From Hymenobacter rigui (GTDB lineage Bacteria; Bacteroidota; Bacteroidia; Cytophagales; Hymenobacteraceae), in contig NZ_RWIT01000003.1 of the NCBI RefSeq assembly GCF_003944715.1, positions 372,001 to 436,000 on the forward strand: a stretch of 64,000 bases of DNA. Reading direction: 5' to 3'. The translations under genes and the position numbers were made by a program. Positions 7,589 to 16,352 of this stretch are shown here, piece by piece; position 1 is the first letter of the stretch; every line of letters starts with the position of its first letter. Under the pieces are notes generated by a model. The model did not search any database. It was not told where the DNA came from and saw only the letters and a list, made by a program, of their open reading frames with translations.

Positions 7589-9211
7589 ATGCCCCACACT
7601 GACTTACACGGAACCATTCTGCTGGTGCTGGGGCTGTTATTTGCCATGTTGCTGCTGGTGATGCTGAGCCAGAAGCTGCGCATCTCCTACCCCATTTTTC
7701 TGGTGCTGGCGGGGCTGGCGCTCAGCCTGGTGCCGGGGCTGCCCACCATCGTCATCGACCCGAACCTGATTTTCCTGATTTTCCTGCCCCCGCTGCTGTA
7801 CCAGGCCGCCTGGGATACGTCGTGGCAGGATTTCTGGCGCTGGAAGCGGCCCATTACGCTGCTGGCCTTCGGGCTGGTGTTCTTTACTGCCACTATCGTA
7901 GCCTACGTCAGCCAGGCCATGATTCCGGGCTTCACGCTGGCGCTGGGGTTTCTGCTGGGCGGCATTATTTCCCCGCCCGATGCCGTGGCCGCTACTTCCG
8001 TGCTCAAGGGCATTAAGGTGCCGCGCCGGGTCGTCAGCATTCTGGAAGGAGAAAGCCTGATTAATGACGCCAGCAGCCTGATTGTGTTCCGGTTTGCACT
8101 GGCGGCAGTGGTATCGGGCACGTTTTCCTGGCACCAGGCCATTACCAGCTTTCTGATAGTGAGCGGCATGGGGCTGGCCATTGGGCTGGCAGTGGGCTAC
8201 GGCTTCTATCTGATTCATAAATACCTACCTACCACGCCCAGTATCAACACGGTACTCACCTTCCTGGCTCCCTACGTGATGTACCTGCTGGCCGAGGAAT
8301 TTCACTATTCGGGCGTGCTGGCCGTGGTCAGCGGCGGGCTGATGCTGTCCTACCACTCCCACCGGGTGTTCGATGCCGATACCCGCCTGCAGGCTACCAG
8401 CGTGTGGAGCAGCGTGGGGTTTGCCCTCAACGGCCTGGTGTTTATCCTGATTGGGCTGGAGCTGCCGGTGGCGGTGCAGGGTCTGGGCAACTACTCTTTG
8501 CAGCAGGCCATTACCTACGGGCTCATTATCAGCGCCATCGTTATTCTGATTCGGCTGCTCTGGATGTATCCGGCGGCGTTTGTGCCGCGCTGGCTGTTTC
8601 GCAGCATCCGCACCCAGGAAACCAGTCCCGGCTGGCAGGGGCCGCTTATCATTGGCTGGGCCGGTATGCGGGGCGTGGTGTCGTTGGCTTCGGCCCTATC
8701 GGTACCGTTGCTGCTCGACACCGGCCAGTCTTTCCCCCAGCGCAACCTGATTCTGTTCATCACCTTCGTGGTAATCCTGGTTACGCTGGTGTTTCAGGGC
8801 CTCACGCTGCCAGCCGTTATTCGCCTCACCGGCGTGGCTGATCAAGAGGAGCGCATGCCCACCGATGCCCAGGAAGCTGGCATCCGGCTGCGGCTGCGTC
8901 ATGTGGCCCTGGCCCACCTGGCCCGGCACTACCCCGAGGACATCCGGACCAACGAGATGATTAATGCCCTGCAGCACCGCATGCAGGCCGAGGCCCAGCG
9001 TACCGGCAACCTGCTGGAAGCCCTCGACTACGACGAATCTAAGCGCCTGGCCCTGCAACGCTACCACCAGGTGCTGCTGGACGTGCTGCAGGTGCAGCGG
9101 GAGGAGCTGTTTGTACTGCGCCGCGAAGACGTGTTCGAGGAAGAAATGCTCCGCCATCAGGAAGCCCAGCTCGACCTCGACGAAGCCAAAATCAGCCACA
9201 TGCCGCACTGA
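7589..9211 (+). CDS. CPA1-family Na+/H+ antiporter
   Basis: A 540-residue inner-membrane antiporter exchanging Na+ (or K+) for H+, used in pH and salt homeostasis. About 12 membrane segments fill residues 1-410. Diagnostic stretches are GGIISPPDAVAATSVLKGIK, LEGESLINDASSLIVFR (the Asn-Asp pair typical of electroneutral CPA1 members) and GWAGMRGVVSLASALSVP. A long charged, helical C-terminal tail (about 420-540) is cytoplasmic, as in the YjcE/NhaP-like bacterial exchanger family. I chose ATG 7589 (MPHTDLHGT) because it starts just before the first helix, and the upstream in-frame extension is low-complexity. A broken partial copy of this gene lies at 5255-5493. Confidence 0.92.
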   Translation: MPHTDLHGTILLVLGLLFAMLLLVMLSQKLRISYPIFLVLAGLALSLVPGLPTIVIDPNLIFLIFLPPLLYQAAWDTSWQDFWRWKRPITLLAFGLVFFTATIVAYVSQAMIPGFTLALGFLLGGIISPPDAVAATSVLKGIKVPRRVVSILEGESLINDASSLIVFRFALAAVVSGTFSWHQAITSFLIVSGMGLAIGLAVGYGFYLIHKYLPTTPSINTVLTFLAPYVMYLLAEEFHYSGVLAVVSGGLMLSYHSHRVFDADTRLQATSVWSSVGFALNGLVFILIGLELPVAVQGLGNYSLQQAITYGLIISAIVILIRLLWMYPAAFVPRWLFRSIRTQETSPGWQGPLIIGWAGMRGVVSLASALSVPLLLDTGQSFPQRNLILFITFVVILVTLVFQGLTLPAVIRLTGVADQEERMPTDAQEAGIRLRLRHVALAHLARHYPEDIRTNEMINALQHRMQAEAQRTGNLLEALDYDESKRLALQRYHQVLLDVLQVQREELFVLRREDVFEEEMLRHQEAQLDLDEAKISHMPH

Positions 9212-9230
9212 GGCTGGATGGTCGAGAAGC

Positions 9231-9268
9231 AGAACGTCATGCTGAGCGCAGCCGAAGCATGACGTTCT
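9231..9268. repeat. Dispersed palindromic repeat, GAACGTCATG family, copy 1
   Basis: Perfect 13-bp inverted repeat, AGAACGTCATGCT ... AGCATGACGTTCT, around a 12-nt loop, followed by TTTTCTTCTT. Related copies occur at 30961-30992 and 38146-38182. It lies between convergent genes, so it may also stop transcription or act as an RNA-stability hairpin. Confidence 0.85.
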
Positions 9269-9296
9269 TTTCTTCTTAAATATCCTCCCCCAAAAC

Positions 9297-9338
9297 GCAA
9301 ACGTCCTCTCCCGGCCAAAGCCAGGAGAGGACGTTTGC
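9297..9338. terminator. Bidirectional hairpin between antiporter and ettA
   Basis: A perfect 15-bp stem (GCAAACGTCCTCTCC at 9297-9311 with GGAGAGGACGTTTGC at 9324-9338). It sits between two convergent genes and most likely ends both transcripts. No long T-run follows, so termination may be imperfect. Confidence 0.75.
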
Positions 9339-9357
9339 AATCAGTTAATCGAGCAGC

Positions 9358-11025
9358 TTAGTTCAGGCTGCGGTAGCGCACCCGCTTGGGCTCCACGTCG
9401 CCGAGGCGCTTGCGCTTGGCTTCCTCGTAGTCGGAGAAGTTACCCTCAAACCACACCACCTGCGAGTCGCCTTCGAAGGCCAGAATGTGGGTAGCGAGGC
9501 GGTCGAGGAACCACCGGTCGTGGCTGATGATAACGGCGCAGCCGGCAAAGTTCTCCAGCGCGTCTTCCAGGGCCCGGATGGCATTCACGTCCAGGTCGTT
9601 GGTGGGTTCGTCGAGCAGCAGTAGGTTGGCACCCTGCTTGAGGGTGGTAGCCAGGTGCACCCGGTTCCGCTCCCCGCCCGAGAGGCTGCCTACTTTCTTT
9701 TCCTGGTCGCCGCCGCGGAAGTTGAAGTTGCTCACGAAGGCGCGCGAGTTTACCTGCCGGCCAGCCAGCAGCATGGTTTCGGTACCGCCCGAAATGGTTT
9801 CGAACACCGATTTGTTGGGGTCCAACGTGTCGTGCTGCTGGTCCACGTAGGCCGTCTGCACCGTGGGGCCCACCACGAAGGTGCCCGCATCGGGCTGCAG
9901 CTGGTCGGTGATGAGGCGGAACAACGTGGTTTTACCGGCGCCGTTCGGCCCAATGATGCCCACAATACCGCCCTGGGGCAGCGAGAAGCTCAGGTTATCG
10001 AACAGCAGCTTGTCGCCGAAAGCCTTGCGCAGCCCTTCGGCCTCAATCACCTGGGAACCCAGGCGCGGCCCGTCGGGGATGAACAGCTCCAGCTTCTGCT
10101 CCTTCTCCTTGGAGTCTTCGTTCACCATCTTGTCGTAGCCGGCCAGGCGGGCCTTGCTCTTGGCCTGGCGCGCTTTCGGGGCCATACGTACCCACTCCAG
10201 CTCGCGCTGCAGGGTTTTCTGGCGCTTGCTCTCGGTTTTCTCTTCCTGCGCCAGGCGGTTCGACTTCTGCTCCAGCCACGACGAGTAGTTGCCTTTCCAC
10301 GGAATACCTTCGCCCCGGTCCAGCTCCAGAATCCAGCCGGCCACGTTATCGAGGAAATACCGGTCGTGGGTTACGGCTATAACGGTGCCTTTGTACTGCT
10401 GCAGGTGCTGCTCCAGCCACAGCACGCTCTCGGCATCCAGGTGGTTGGTGGGTTCGTCCAGCAGCAGTACGTCGGGTTCCTGGAGCAGCAGGCGGCACAG
10501 GGCCACACGGCGCTTTTCCCCGCCCGAGAGGTTGCCGATGATGGCTTCCTCGGGGGGCGTGCGCAGGGCATCCATGGCGCGCTCCAGCTTGTTGTCGAGG
10601 TTCCAGGCGTCGAGTTGGTCGAGGCGCTCCTGCACGGTGCCCTGGCGCTCCAGCAGCTTATCGAAGTCAGCATCCTCGGCCCCGAAGGCTTCGTTGATTT
10701 CGTCGAATTCCTTGAGCAAGGCCACGGTTTCGGCCACGCCTTCCTCAATTACCTGACGCACGGTTTTGGTGGCGTCCAGCTGGGGCTCCTGCTCCAGGTA
10801 GCCCACCGAGTAGCCCGGTGACCATACTACGTCGCCCTGAATCTGCTTGTCCTGGCCGGCAATAATTTTCAGCAGCGAGGACTTACCCGAGCCGTTGAGA
10901 CCGAGCACGCCGATTTTAGCGCCGTAGAAAAACGAGAGGTAGATGTTTTTGAGAACCTGTTTCTGGGGCGGGTACACCTTGGTTACCCCCGCCATGGAGA
11001 AAATAATGGTGGGCTGGTCGGACAT
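9358..11025 (-). CDS. ettA: Energy-dependent translational throttle protein EttA (ABC-F)
   Basis: A 555-residue soluble ABC-F ATPase, the same length as E. coli EttA. It binds the ribosomal E site and gates the first elongation step according to ATP/ADP level. There are two ABC cassettes: Walker A GLNGSGKSS (about residue 42) and GPNGAGKTT (about 350), signatures LSGGEKRRVALC and LSGGERNRVHLA, and Walker B LLLDEPTNHLD and LLLDEPTNDLD. The inter-domain linker is Arg/Lys-rich and helical (about residues 240-300, with WVRMAPKARQAKSKARL). There are no membrane segments. It is transcribed alone and is convergent with the antiporter gene. Confidence 0.96.
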   Translation of the reverse strand: MSDQPTIIFSMAGVTKVYPPQKQVLKNIYLSFFYGAKIGVLGLNGSGKSSLLKIIAGQDKQIQGDVVWSPGYSVGYLEQEPQLDATKTVRQVIEEGVAETVALLKEFDEINEAFGAEDADFDKLLERQGTVQERLDQLDAWNLDNKLERAMDALRTPPEEAIIGNLSGGEKRRVALCRLLLQEPDVLLLDEPTNHLDAESVLWLEQHLQQYKGTVIAVTHDRYFLDNVAGWILELDRGEGIPWKGNYSSWLEQKSNRLAQEEKTESKRQKTLQRELEWVRMAPKARQAKSKARLAGYDKMVNEDSKEKEQKLELFIPDGPRLGSQVIEAEGLRKAFGDKLLFDNLSFSLPQGGIVGIIGPNGAGKTTLFRLITDQLQPDAGTFVVGPTVQTAYVDQQHDTLDPNKSVFETISGGTETMLLAGRQVNSRAFVSNFNFRGGDQEKKVGSLSGGERNRVHLATTLKQGANLLLLDEPTNDLDVNAIRALEDALENFAGCAVIISHDRWFLDRLATHILAFEGDSQVVWFEGNFSDYEEAKRKRLGDVEPKRVRYRSLN

Positions 11026-11366
11026 GGTTCAGTCGGGTATCAGAAGTTCAGATATTACCGGGCCGGGCTTGCCGGTTGGCCGGGGGTTTCTATTTTGCGG
11101 TGGCAGCACCGGCCCGGTGTGCGGGCAAGCGGCCCACTACGGGCTATTTCGCAGCAGGGCTGGCCGCCGGGTATAACCACCATGGCGGCTACCGCGTAGC
11201 TTTCTGCGGCGGTTAGCCACAGGCCGTTGGGCCAAAGGTAGGCAGCCTACGCTAACATTCCGAAGCTTGGGCTAAGCGAAGGAATTACCCAACAACCCGT
11301 AAACTTGTACATCTTTCCGGCCCACACTCCGACCTTTCCACCTATTCGCTCCCCCGCTATCTGATT
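11026..11366. other. Divergent intergenic region between ettA and the DUF349 gene
   Basis: 341 bp without a credible gene. On the minus strand TACCTTTG (11233-11240) fits the bacteroidetal -7 element TAnnTTTG and could start an ettA transcript with a leader of roughly 200 nt. The leader region is GC-rich with short inverted repeats (GGCCGGG/CCCGGCC types). I see no recognisable riboswitch. The DUF349 promoter must lie near 11300 but no perfect match to the -7 element is present. Confidence 0.5.
11233..11240 (-). promoter_or_regulatory. Candidate -7 element for ettA
   Basis: Reads TACCTTTG on the minus strand, a full match to TAnnTTTG used by the primary sigma factor of Bacteroidota. A clear -33 TTTG/TTG could not be placed. 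If used, ettA would have an unusually long 5' leader. Confidence 0.4.
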
Positions 11367-12680
11367 ATGGAATCACAAGACCACTTGCTGGCCGAAGCCC
11401 GCCGTTATGGCTACATCGAGGGCGACCAGGTGTGGCTTCGCCCGCTCCTCACTTTTCCAGCCCGTCAGGTGGGCCAGGTAAAAGAATCCGCCGACGCCTC
11501 GCTGGTATATTTTGCCCAGCGCTTCACGCTCTTCCGCTCCAAGGTAGAAGAACTGCTCCAGAAGATCGAAGAGTCTGATAATAAAGGCTCCTATCTGATG
11601 AAGGCCCTGCACCTGAAGGAGCAGGTGGGCAGCTACGACGCCCTGGGTGATTTCGAGAGCCTGTACCACCGCCTCACCGAGGCCGAGGAGTCTATCAAAG
11701 TCACCATCAATCGCAACCGGGAGAAGAACCTGGCCACTAAAATCGGGTTGATTCAGGAGGCCGAAGCCCTGCATGATACCATCGACTGGCAGGCGGGCAG
11801 CGATAAGCTCAAGGACCTGCGCCAGGGCTGGATTAAAACCGGCCCCGTCGAGAAGCACCTGGTCGATGAGCTGGAAGCTCGTTTTCAGGCGGCCGTGGAT
11901 GCTTTCTTCGCTCGTAAGAAGGAGTTCCTGGCCGAAAAGAAATCGATGACGAACCGGGTGTACGACCAGTACAAAGACCTGATTCATAAATCGGAAGCAT
12001 TGCAGAGCTCCAATGAGTTTGAGGAGACTACCCGCAAGCTCAAAGTGCTGCAGCAGCAGTGGAAGGAAATTGACGGAACTCTGCCCCGCAAGCAGGCCAA
12101 CGACCTCTGGACGCGGTTCCGGGCGGCTCACAACCACTTCTTCGAGCGCCTGAAGGTGCACATTGAGAGCAAGCGCCAGGAGCAGCAATTTACCCCCGGC
12201 GGCAATTCCGGCGAGGACAACCTCAGCCGCAAGCGGGCCCTGGTAGCCGAGGCGCAGGCCCTGCTGCAGCGCCCTATGCAGGAAGCCGTAACCCGCGCCA
12301 AAGAGTTGCAGGCCGCCTGGAAAAAGGTGGGTCCGGTGCGCGGTGAAGAATCGGACCGGGTGTGGGAGCAGTTTATTCTGGCCTGCGACAAGGTGTTTGA
12401 GATGAGCGCCCTGGAGCACTACATGCGCAAACGTCCGGTTGCTACGGAAGCCAGCACCCCGCAAAATCAGGCCGCCCTGCGCATTCAGGCACTGCAGGAA
12501 TTCATCAAGTACGACCAGCAGGAACAGGATGTGCTGCAGGAAAACCTGGGTAAGCTCAGCGACTCTCCCAGCAATGAGGCTTTCCGGACCATGCTGCAAG
12601 GGAAAATCCGGGCCTTCGACCGAAAAATCCGCACAAAAAACGACCTGATTGCCATGTTCCGGCAGCAGACAGTTGGCTAG
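11367..12680 (+). CDS. DUF349 domain-containing protein
   Basis: 437 residues, cytoplasmic, almost wholly alpha-helical and highly charged. Three DUF349-type repeats are visible: about residues 120-190 (WQAGSDKLKDLRQGWIKTGP), 205-265 (FEETTRKLKVLQQQWKEIDG) and 290-350 (MQEAVTRAKELQAAWKKVGP). Each is a helical unit with a conserved Trp-Lys-x-x-G turn. The family is nearly universal in Bacteroidota; distant relatives are linked to stress survival, but the biochemical role is unknown. It is monocistronic and followed by the small DUF2795 gene 143 bp later. Confidence 0.9.
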   Translation: MESQDHLLAEARRYGYIEGDQVWLRPLLTFPARQVGQVKESADASLVYFAQRFTLFRSKVEELLQKIEESDNKGSYLMKALHLKEQVGSYDALGDFESLYHRLTEAEESIKVTINRNREKNLATKIGLIQEAEALHDTIDWQAGSDKLKDLRQGWIKTGPVEKHLVDELEARFQAAVDAFFARKKEFLAEKKSMTNRVYDQYKDLIHKSEALQSSNEFEETTRKLKVLQQQWKEIDGTLPRKQANDLWTRFRAAHNHFFERLKVHIESKRQEQQFTPGGNSGEDNLSRKRALVAEAQALLQRPMQEAVTRAKELQAAWKKVGPVRGEESDRVWEQFILACDKVFEMSALEHYMRKRPVATEASTPQNQAALRIQALQEFIKYDQQEQDVLQENLGKLSDSPSNEAFRTMLQGKIRAFDRKIRTKNDLIAMFRQQTVG

Positions 12681-12823
12681 CCCAACCCTGCACCGTATTT
12701 TACGTTGGCGTCAGCATGCAAAAGCAACCGCAAGTCGGTAATCGTGTCAGGCATATATAACGGCCGGATTTTTGCTAACGACGATTCACCTTTTGACCAC
12801 TTTTTTTAGTAGCACACACGACT

Positions 12824-13045
12824 ATGTACTGGACTCTGGAACTTGCTTCGTACCTGGAAGATGCTCCCTGGCCTGCCACCAAGGATGAACTCATTGATTA
12901 CTCCATCCGCTCGGGCGCACCCATGGAGGTGGTAGAAAACCTGCAGGCTCTGGAAGACGACGGTCAGCCCTACGAGAACATCGAAGAAGTATGGCCGGAC
13001 TACCCGACCAAAGAGGACTTCATGTTCAACGAAGACGAGTATTAG
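12824..13045 (+). CDS. DUF2795-like small acidic protein
   Basis: 73 residues, acidic and cytoplasmic: starts MYWTLELASYLEDAPWPATK, then ELIDYSIRSGAPMEVVENLQ and a tail rich in Asp/Glu/Tyr (EVWPDYPTKEDF). It is a strongly conserved family in Bacteroidota, annotated as DUF2795 with a short helical fold related to nucleic-acid-binding small domains; no function is established. The start is unambiguous because there is no other in-frame start. It is followed at once by a tract of TAGTGCC-type short repeats. Confidence 0.88.
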   Translation: MYWTLELASYLEDAPWPATKDELIDYSIRSGAPMEVVENLQALEDDGQPYENIEEVWPDYPTKEDFMFNEDEY

Positions 13046-13136
13046 TAGTTAGTGCCTAGTGCCTGGTTATTAGCGCATAGCATTATCACGATGCATTTTT
13101 TTGCCTAAGCACTCAGCACTATGCACCAAGCACTAG
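13046..13136. repeat. TAGTGCC/GCACTA short-repeat tract
   Basis: Contains TTAGTGCCTAGTGCC (13054-13068) and, on the other side, the opposite orientation AAGCACTCAGCACTATGCACCAAGCACTAG (in pieces across 13107-13136). The same heptad in perfect tandem occurs at 51314-51355. The right-hand part supplies the first codons of the following ABC ATPase gene. Confidence 0.7.
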
Positions 13137-13858
13137 CAATACACAACCTGATTGCGGGGTATGGACAGCGCGTCCTGCTCCGCAATTTGTGTTTTATGGT
13201 ACCAGAGCCAGCGTTTGTGGCAATTATCGGTCACAACGGCTGCGGCAAAACCACGCTGTTCCGGGCGCTTACCGGCCGCATTCCATACCAGGGCAGCGTG
13301 CAGGTAGCGGGCCGGGAGCTACGCGCCATTCCGCGGCCGGCAGCTACGGGAGTGCTGGCTCACCTACCCCAGCGCGCCAGCGTGGAGTTTTCCATACCTG
13401 TACGGGAGCTGGTGGTGATGGGCCGCTTCCGGCACCACCGCTTCCTGGGAGCCTACACCAGTCACGATTACCACTTGGCCGATGCCGCGCTTGCCAACGT
13501 AGGTGCCGCTCACTTGGCCCAACAGGATTTTACCCTGCTTTCCGGCGGAGAGCAGCAGCTGGTGTGGCTGGCCCAGCTGAGCTTGCAGGATGCCAGCCTG
13601 TATCTGCTGGATGAGCCCACGCAGCAGCTGGATGTATATTACCGCCGCCGGGTGTTTGCTCTGCTGGAAAGCTGGGTGCAGCAGCACGGCAAAACCATTC
13701 TCTGCATCACCCACGACCTGGAAAATCTGGCGGAGCTGCCCGGCTACCTGCTCAATCTTTCCCGCCCCACTCCCATCCTGCTCCCCCTTTCGGCCGCCAC
13801 CGTGCAAGCCGAGCGGGCATTTCTGGAAAGTGAGGAAAGCCTGGCAGAGAAGTCATAA
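13121..13858 (+). CDS. ABC transporter ATP-binding protein (FecE/BtuD-like)
   Basis: 245 residues. Walker A is GHNGCGKTT (about residue 37), Q-loop LPQRASVEF (about 88), signature LSGGEQQLVWLAQ (about 142), Walker B LYLLDEPTQQLD (about 163) and the switch His is in CITHDLEN. The pattern is that of iron-siderophore, haem or cobalamin importers. No permease or binding protein is adjacent, so it is an orphan ATPase that must pair with subunits encoded elsewhere. The ATG lies inside the GCACTA repeat tract, so its first four codons (MHQA) are probably repeat-derived. It is convergent with the lycopene cyclase gene (19-bp gap). Confidence 0.88.
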   Translation: MHQALAIHNLIAGYGQRVLLRNLCFMVPEPAFVAIIGHNGCGKTTLFRALTGRIPYQGSVQVAGRELRAIPRPAATGVLAHLPQRASVEFSIPVRELVVMGRFRHHRFLGAYTSHDYHLADAALANVGAAHLAQQDFTLLSGGEQQLVWLAQLSLQDASLYLLDEPTQQLDVYYRRRVFALLESWVQQHGKTILCITHDLENLAELPGYLLNLSRPTPILLPLSAATVQAERAFLESEESLAEKS

Positions 13859-13877
13859 CTTATTGTCATCTACCATC

Positions 13878-15098
13878 TCACCGCTGCCCCGGCCGACCGC
13901 GCAGTACGTGCCCGATGGAGCGCAGGAAGGGCCAGGGAGCTACGGAATTCATGATCTGGAAATTTTGCCACGGGGAGGTGCGCTCATCCAGAAAATCAAA
14001 AATCCGCTCGATGGGGTTGCGCCGGAACAGGTCGGTGAAGATTTCCCGGGTTTGCTCGCCCTGGCGCTGCATAATATCCAGCAGCAGCGTATCGAATAGC
14101 CGGAACTGCCACTGGTCGCCGGTGAGGTTCTGGGGCGGGTGGCCGGTAGCCGCCAGGGCTGCCGTGAGCCGTGCTGAGTGCTGCTGAATGCGCTTAAAGG
14201 CGTACCCAGTGCTGGCTTTGGCCCGCCCGGCCCGGGTGCCCAGGTTGATGATGTGCGCCCCGGTGTTGGCCGGCAGCGGGTGGTCAGTCATCGGAATAGC
14301 ACCTACTTCCTCGGCCGTGATGCGGTAGGCCTGCCCGTTCAGCAAGCGGCTCAGGTAGTTCTGTAGCTCCTCTTCGTATTGTTCTTTGGGCAGCACTTCG
14401 GCCGAAAACAGCGTGTACTCCACCAGCGCCCGGCGCTTATCAAAAGGCAGCACGTACATGAACCGCGCCTCCCGCTGCTGCTCGCCCCGAAAGTCCATGA
14501 ATTCTGCCGTTTCCGGGTCGAAGGCATCCTGCTCCGTTTCCACTTCCCAGCCCACAAAGTGCTGCAGCAGGTAGCGGTACCGCTCCGGCCGCTGCAGCCT
14601 GGCCAGCTCCGGTGGGCGGCTGTCGAAGGCGTATTGCGCATGAAACTCACCTTGCGGGGTGTGCGCTACGGCTCCGTCGGCAGTATTACTTATGGCAGTT
14701 ACAGTGGTGGTTACGCATGTAAACTGCGGTTTATCGGCCAAGGCCCGCTGCACAAACCGGTAGAAATCCAGCCCCCGAATCATCTTGTAGCGGTGGCGCG
14801 TCAGCGGAATTACCCGCTCGAATGTGGGGCTGCGGAAAGCTATCTGCGTCCACTCCTTGGCCACAATACCGTCGAATAGCGTCGGCGCATCAGCCCAGAA
14901 CGACCAGGTCCGGTCATTCTGGTTTTTCACCTCGGGCTCCAGCAGCAGTACCCGCTTGCCTGCCAGCCGTGGCTCCTGACTGATGTGGTAGGCCAGGCTC
15001 AGCCCCGCCGCTCCGCCACCCACAATCAGGTAATCAAACTCATGGGCAGAAGCGGATTCGTCGGATTTCACGGATGCAGACACGGAAGGAGCAGGCAA
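13878..15098 (-). CDS. crtY: Lycopene beta-cyclase (CrtY/CrtL type)
   Basis: 406 residues, FAD/NAD(P)-binding flavoprotein. Turns lycopene into beta-carotene by forming two beta-ionone rings, a step toward the red or orange carotenoids of this group. Visible marks are the Rossmann FDYLIVGGGAAGLSLAYHIS near residue 22, the cyclase motif NDRTWSFW (about residue 62), FDSRPP (about 160) and FMDFRGEQ (about 195), which contains the catalytic acidic region, plus IPMTDHPLP and GTRAGRAKASTGYAF. The length fits the family. Other carotenoid genes are not in the window. It has its own terminator-bounded unit: a hairpin at 15140-15167 separates it from the LOG gene upstream. Confidence 0.93.
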   Translation of the reverse strand: MPAPSVSASVKSDESASAHEFDYLIVGGGAAGLSLAYHISQEPRLAGKRVLLLEPEVKNQNDRTWSFWADAPTLFDGIVAKEWTQIAFRSPTFERVIPLTRHRYKMIRGLDFYRFVQRALADKPQFTCVTTTVTAISNTADGAVAHTPQGEFHAQYAFDSRPPELARLQRPERYRYLLQHFVGWEVETEQDAFDPETAEFMDFRGEQQREARFMYVLPFDKRRALVEYTLFSAEVLPKEQYEEELQNYLSRLLNGQAYRITAEEVGAIPMTDHPLPANTGAHIINLGTRAGRAKASTGYAFKRIQQHSARLTAALAATGHPPQNLTGDQWQFRLFDTLLLDIMQRQGEQTREIFTDLFRRNPIERIFDFLDERTSPWQNFQIMNSVAPWPFLRSIGHVLRGRPGQR

Positions 15099-15139
15099 TT
15101 AGAGTACACGATGGGCACCAGGGCACTAAAGAACAACGA

Positions 15140-15167
15140 AAAAGCCGCTTCGTTGGAAGCGGCTTTT
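15140..15167 (-). terminator. Terminator after the LOG-family gene
   Basis: A 12-bp perfect stem AAAAGCCGCTTC / GAAGCGGCTTTT around GTTG. Read on the minus strand it is followed by a short T-rich run, so it ends LOG transcription before the cyclase gene. Confidence 0.75.
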
Positions 15168-15200
15168 AAAAGCACTACGAGAAATTCACCCGCGGCCCGT

Positions 15201-15248
15201 CCACAAAATCCGCGAAACCCGACAGGAGTCCGCGGAAATTCGTGATTA
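15201..15248. repeat. CCGCGGAAATCCGTGATT-type element, copy 1
   Basis: CACAAAATCCGCGAAACCC followed by TCCGCGGAAATTCGTGATTAG. A near copy (ACAAAATCCGCGGAAATCCG) lies at 33742-33768. Both copies directly abut the stop codon of a minus-strand gene, so they become the first bases of a 3' untranslated region. Confidence 0.6.
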
Positions 15249-16109
15249 GAAGTTCGGCGACAGCAGGTATTTGCTGTAGAAATCGTCGATGATTTTCACC
15301 GCCGACTCCGAGTCGTCCACCAGCTGCACCAGGTGCATATCTTCGGGCGAGATGTTGTGCTCGTCCTCCAGCATCACCTTCTGAATCCAGTCGAACATGC
15401 CCTGCCAGTACTTGGTACCTACCAGCACAATGGGGAAGCGGCCGATTTTCTTGGTCTGAATCAGGGTAATAGCCTCAAACAGCTCATCCAGCGTGCCGAA
15501 GCCGCCGGGCATGCCAATGAAGCCCTGCGCGTACTTCACAAACATCACCTTCCGCACAAAGAAGTAGTCGAAGTTGATGATTTTGTCCGGGTCGATGTAG
15601 ATGTTGTTGAACTGCTCAAACGGCAGCTCAATGTTCAGACCCACCGATTTGCCGCCCTCCGAGTGGGCACCTTTGTTACCGGCTTCCATGATGCCGGGGC
15701 CGCCCCCCGTGATTACGCCGTAACCATGACGCACCAGCTTGGCTGCAATTTCCTCGGCCATTTTGTAGTACGGGTTGTCGGGCTTGGTGCGGGCCGAGCC
15801 GAAAATGGACACGCAAGGGCCAATCTTGGACATCTTCTCGAAGCCCTCCACAAACTCGGCCATCACCTTGAAGATCTGCCAGCTGTCGGCAATCTTGATT
15901 TCGTTCCAGTCCTTATCCACGAACGCGCGGCGGATGCGCTGCTCATCATCAAGCTGCACGGTACGCTCCCCGTGCGTCTGCTCACGGATATCACTGATGG
16001 TCTTAACCTTATTGTCGTTGACGTTGGGCTGAACAATCGTCTGGCCGCTGCCAGCGTTCAGTACTTCATCCGCCACTTTCGTGCGGCTGGTTTTTTTGAG
16101 CTTCGCCAT
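15246..16109 (-). CDS. LOG family (TIGR00730) nucleotide phosphoribohydrolase
   Basis: 287 residues from the chosen ATG at 16109 (MAKLKKTSRTKVADEVLN); an upstream in-frame ATG at 16151 adds 14 weak residues. The LOG/lysine-decarboxylase-like fold is marked by GGGPGIMEAGNKGA (about residue 140) and PGGFGTLDELFEA (about 215). Members hydrolyse nucleoside 5'-monophosphates, in plants and some bacteria cytokinin nucleotides; the bacterial role is often nucleotide salvage. An N-terminal extension of about 70 residues precedes the domain, with a basic, disordered start. The upstream region carries a small palindrome (16266-16282). Confidence 0.9.
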   Translation of the reverse strand: MAKLKKTSRTKVADEVLNAGSGQTIVQPNVNDNKVKTISDIREQTHGERTVQLDDEQRIRRAFVDKDWNEIKIADSWQIFKVMAEFVEGFEKMSKIGPCVSIFGSARTKPDNPYYKMAEEIAAKLVRHGYGVITGGGPGIMEAGNKGAHSEGGKSVGLNIELPFEQFNNIYIDPDKIINFDYFFVRKVMFVKYAQGFIGMPGGFGTLDELFEAITLIQTKKIGRFPIVLVGTKYWQGMFDWIQKVMLEDEHNISPEDMHLVQLVDDSESAVKIIDDFYSKYLLSPNF

Positions 16110-16265
16110 AGGAGCTACAGGAGGAATAGGGTGCAGAGGACACCTGCACACGGGCGCAGGCGGTTACTGTGGGAATTTCTCCGCACCGGGGTAAACGATG
16201 AAAAAAAGGCAAAAAGAAAGCCGCCCCCACGGAAGAAGAGGGCGACCCAAGGTAGCGACCGGCAA

Positions 16266-16282
16266 GTTAACAATTTGTTAAC
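16266..16282. promoter_or_regulatory. Palindromic operator-like site upstream of LOG gene
   Basis: GTTAACAA-T-TTGTTAAC, a perfect 8-bp dyad in an otherwise AT-rich island. On the minus strand a near -7 element (TACCTTGG) follows about 17 bp downstream, so the dyad would overlap the promoter. Operator function is inference. Confidence 0.35.
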
Positions 16283-16352
16283 ATTGCGCTAATTAAATGT
16301 GTCAATAGAGGGGTACGCTGTTACCTATCCACTACTCTGAGAATACAATTGC

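Noticed and set aside
9655..10821. A 388-residue plus-strand frame across ettA
   Set aside because: Antisense of a gene with unambiguous ABC-F motifs.
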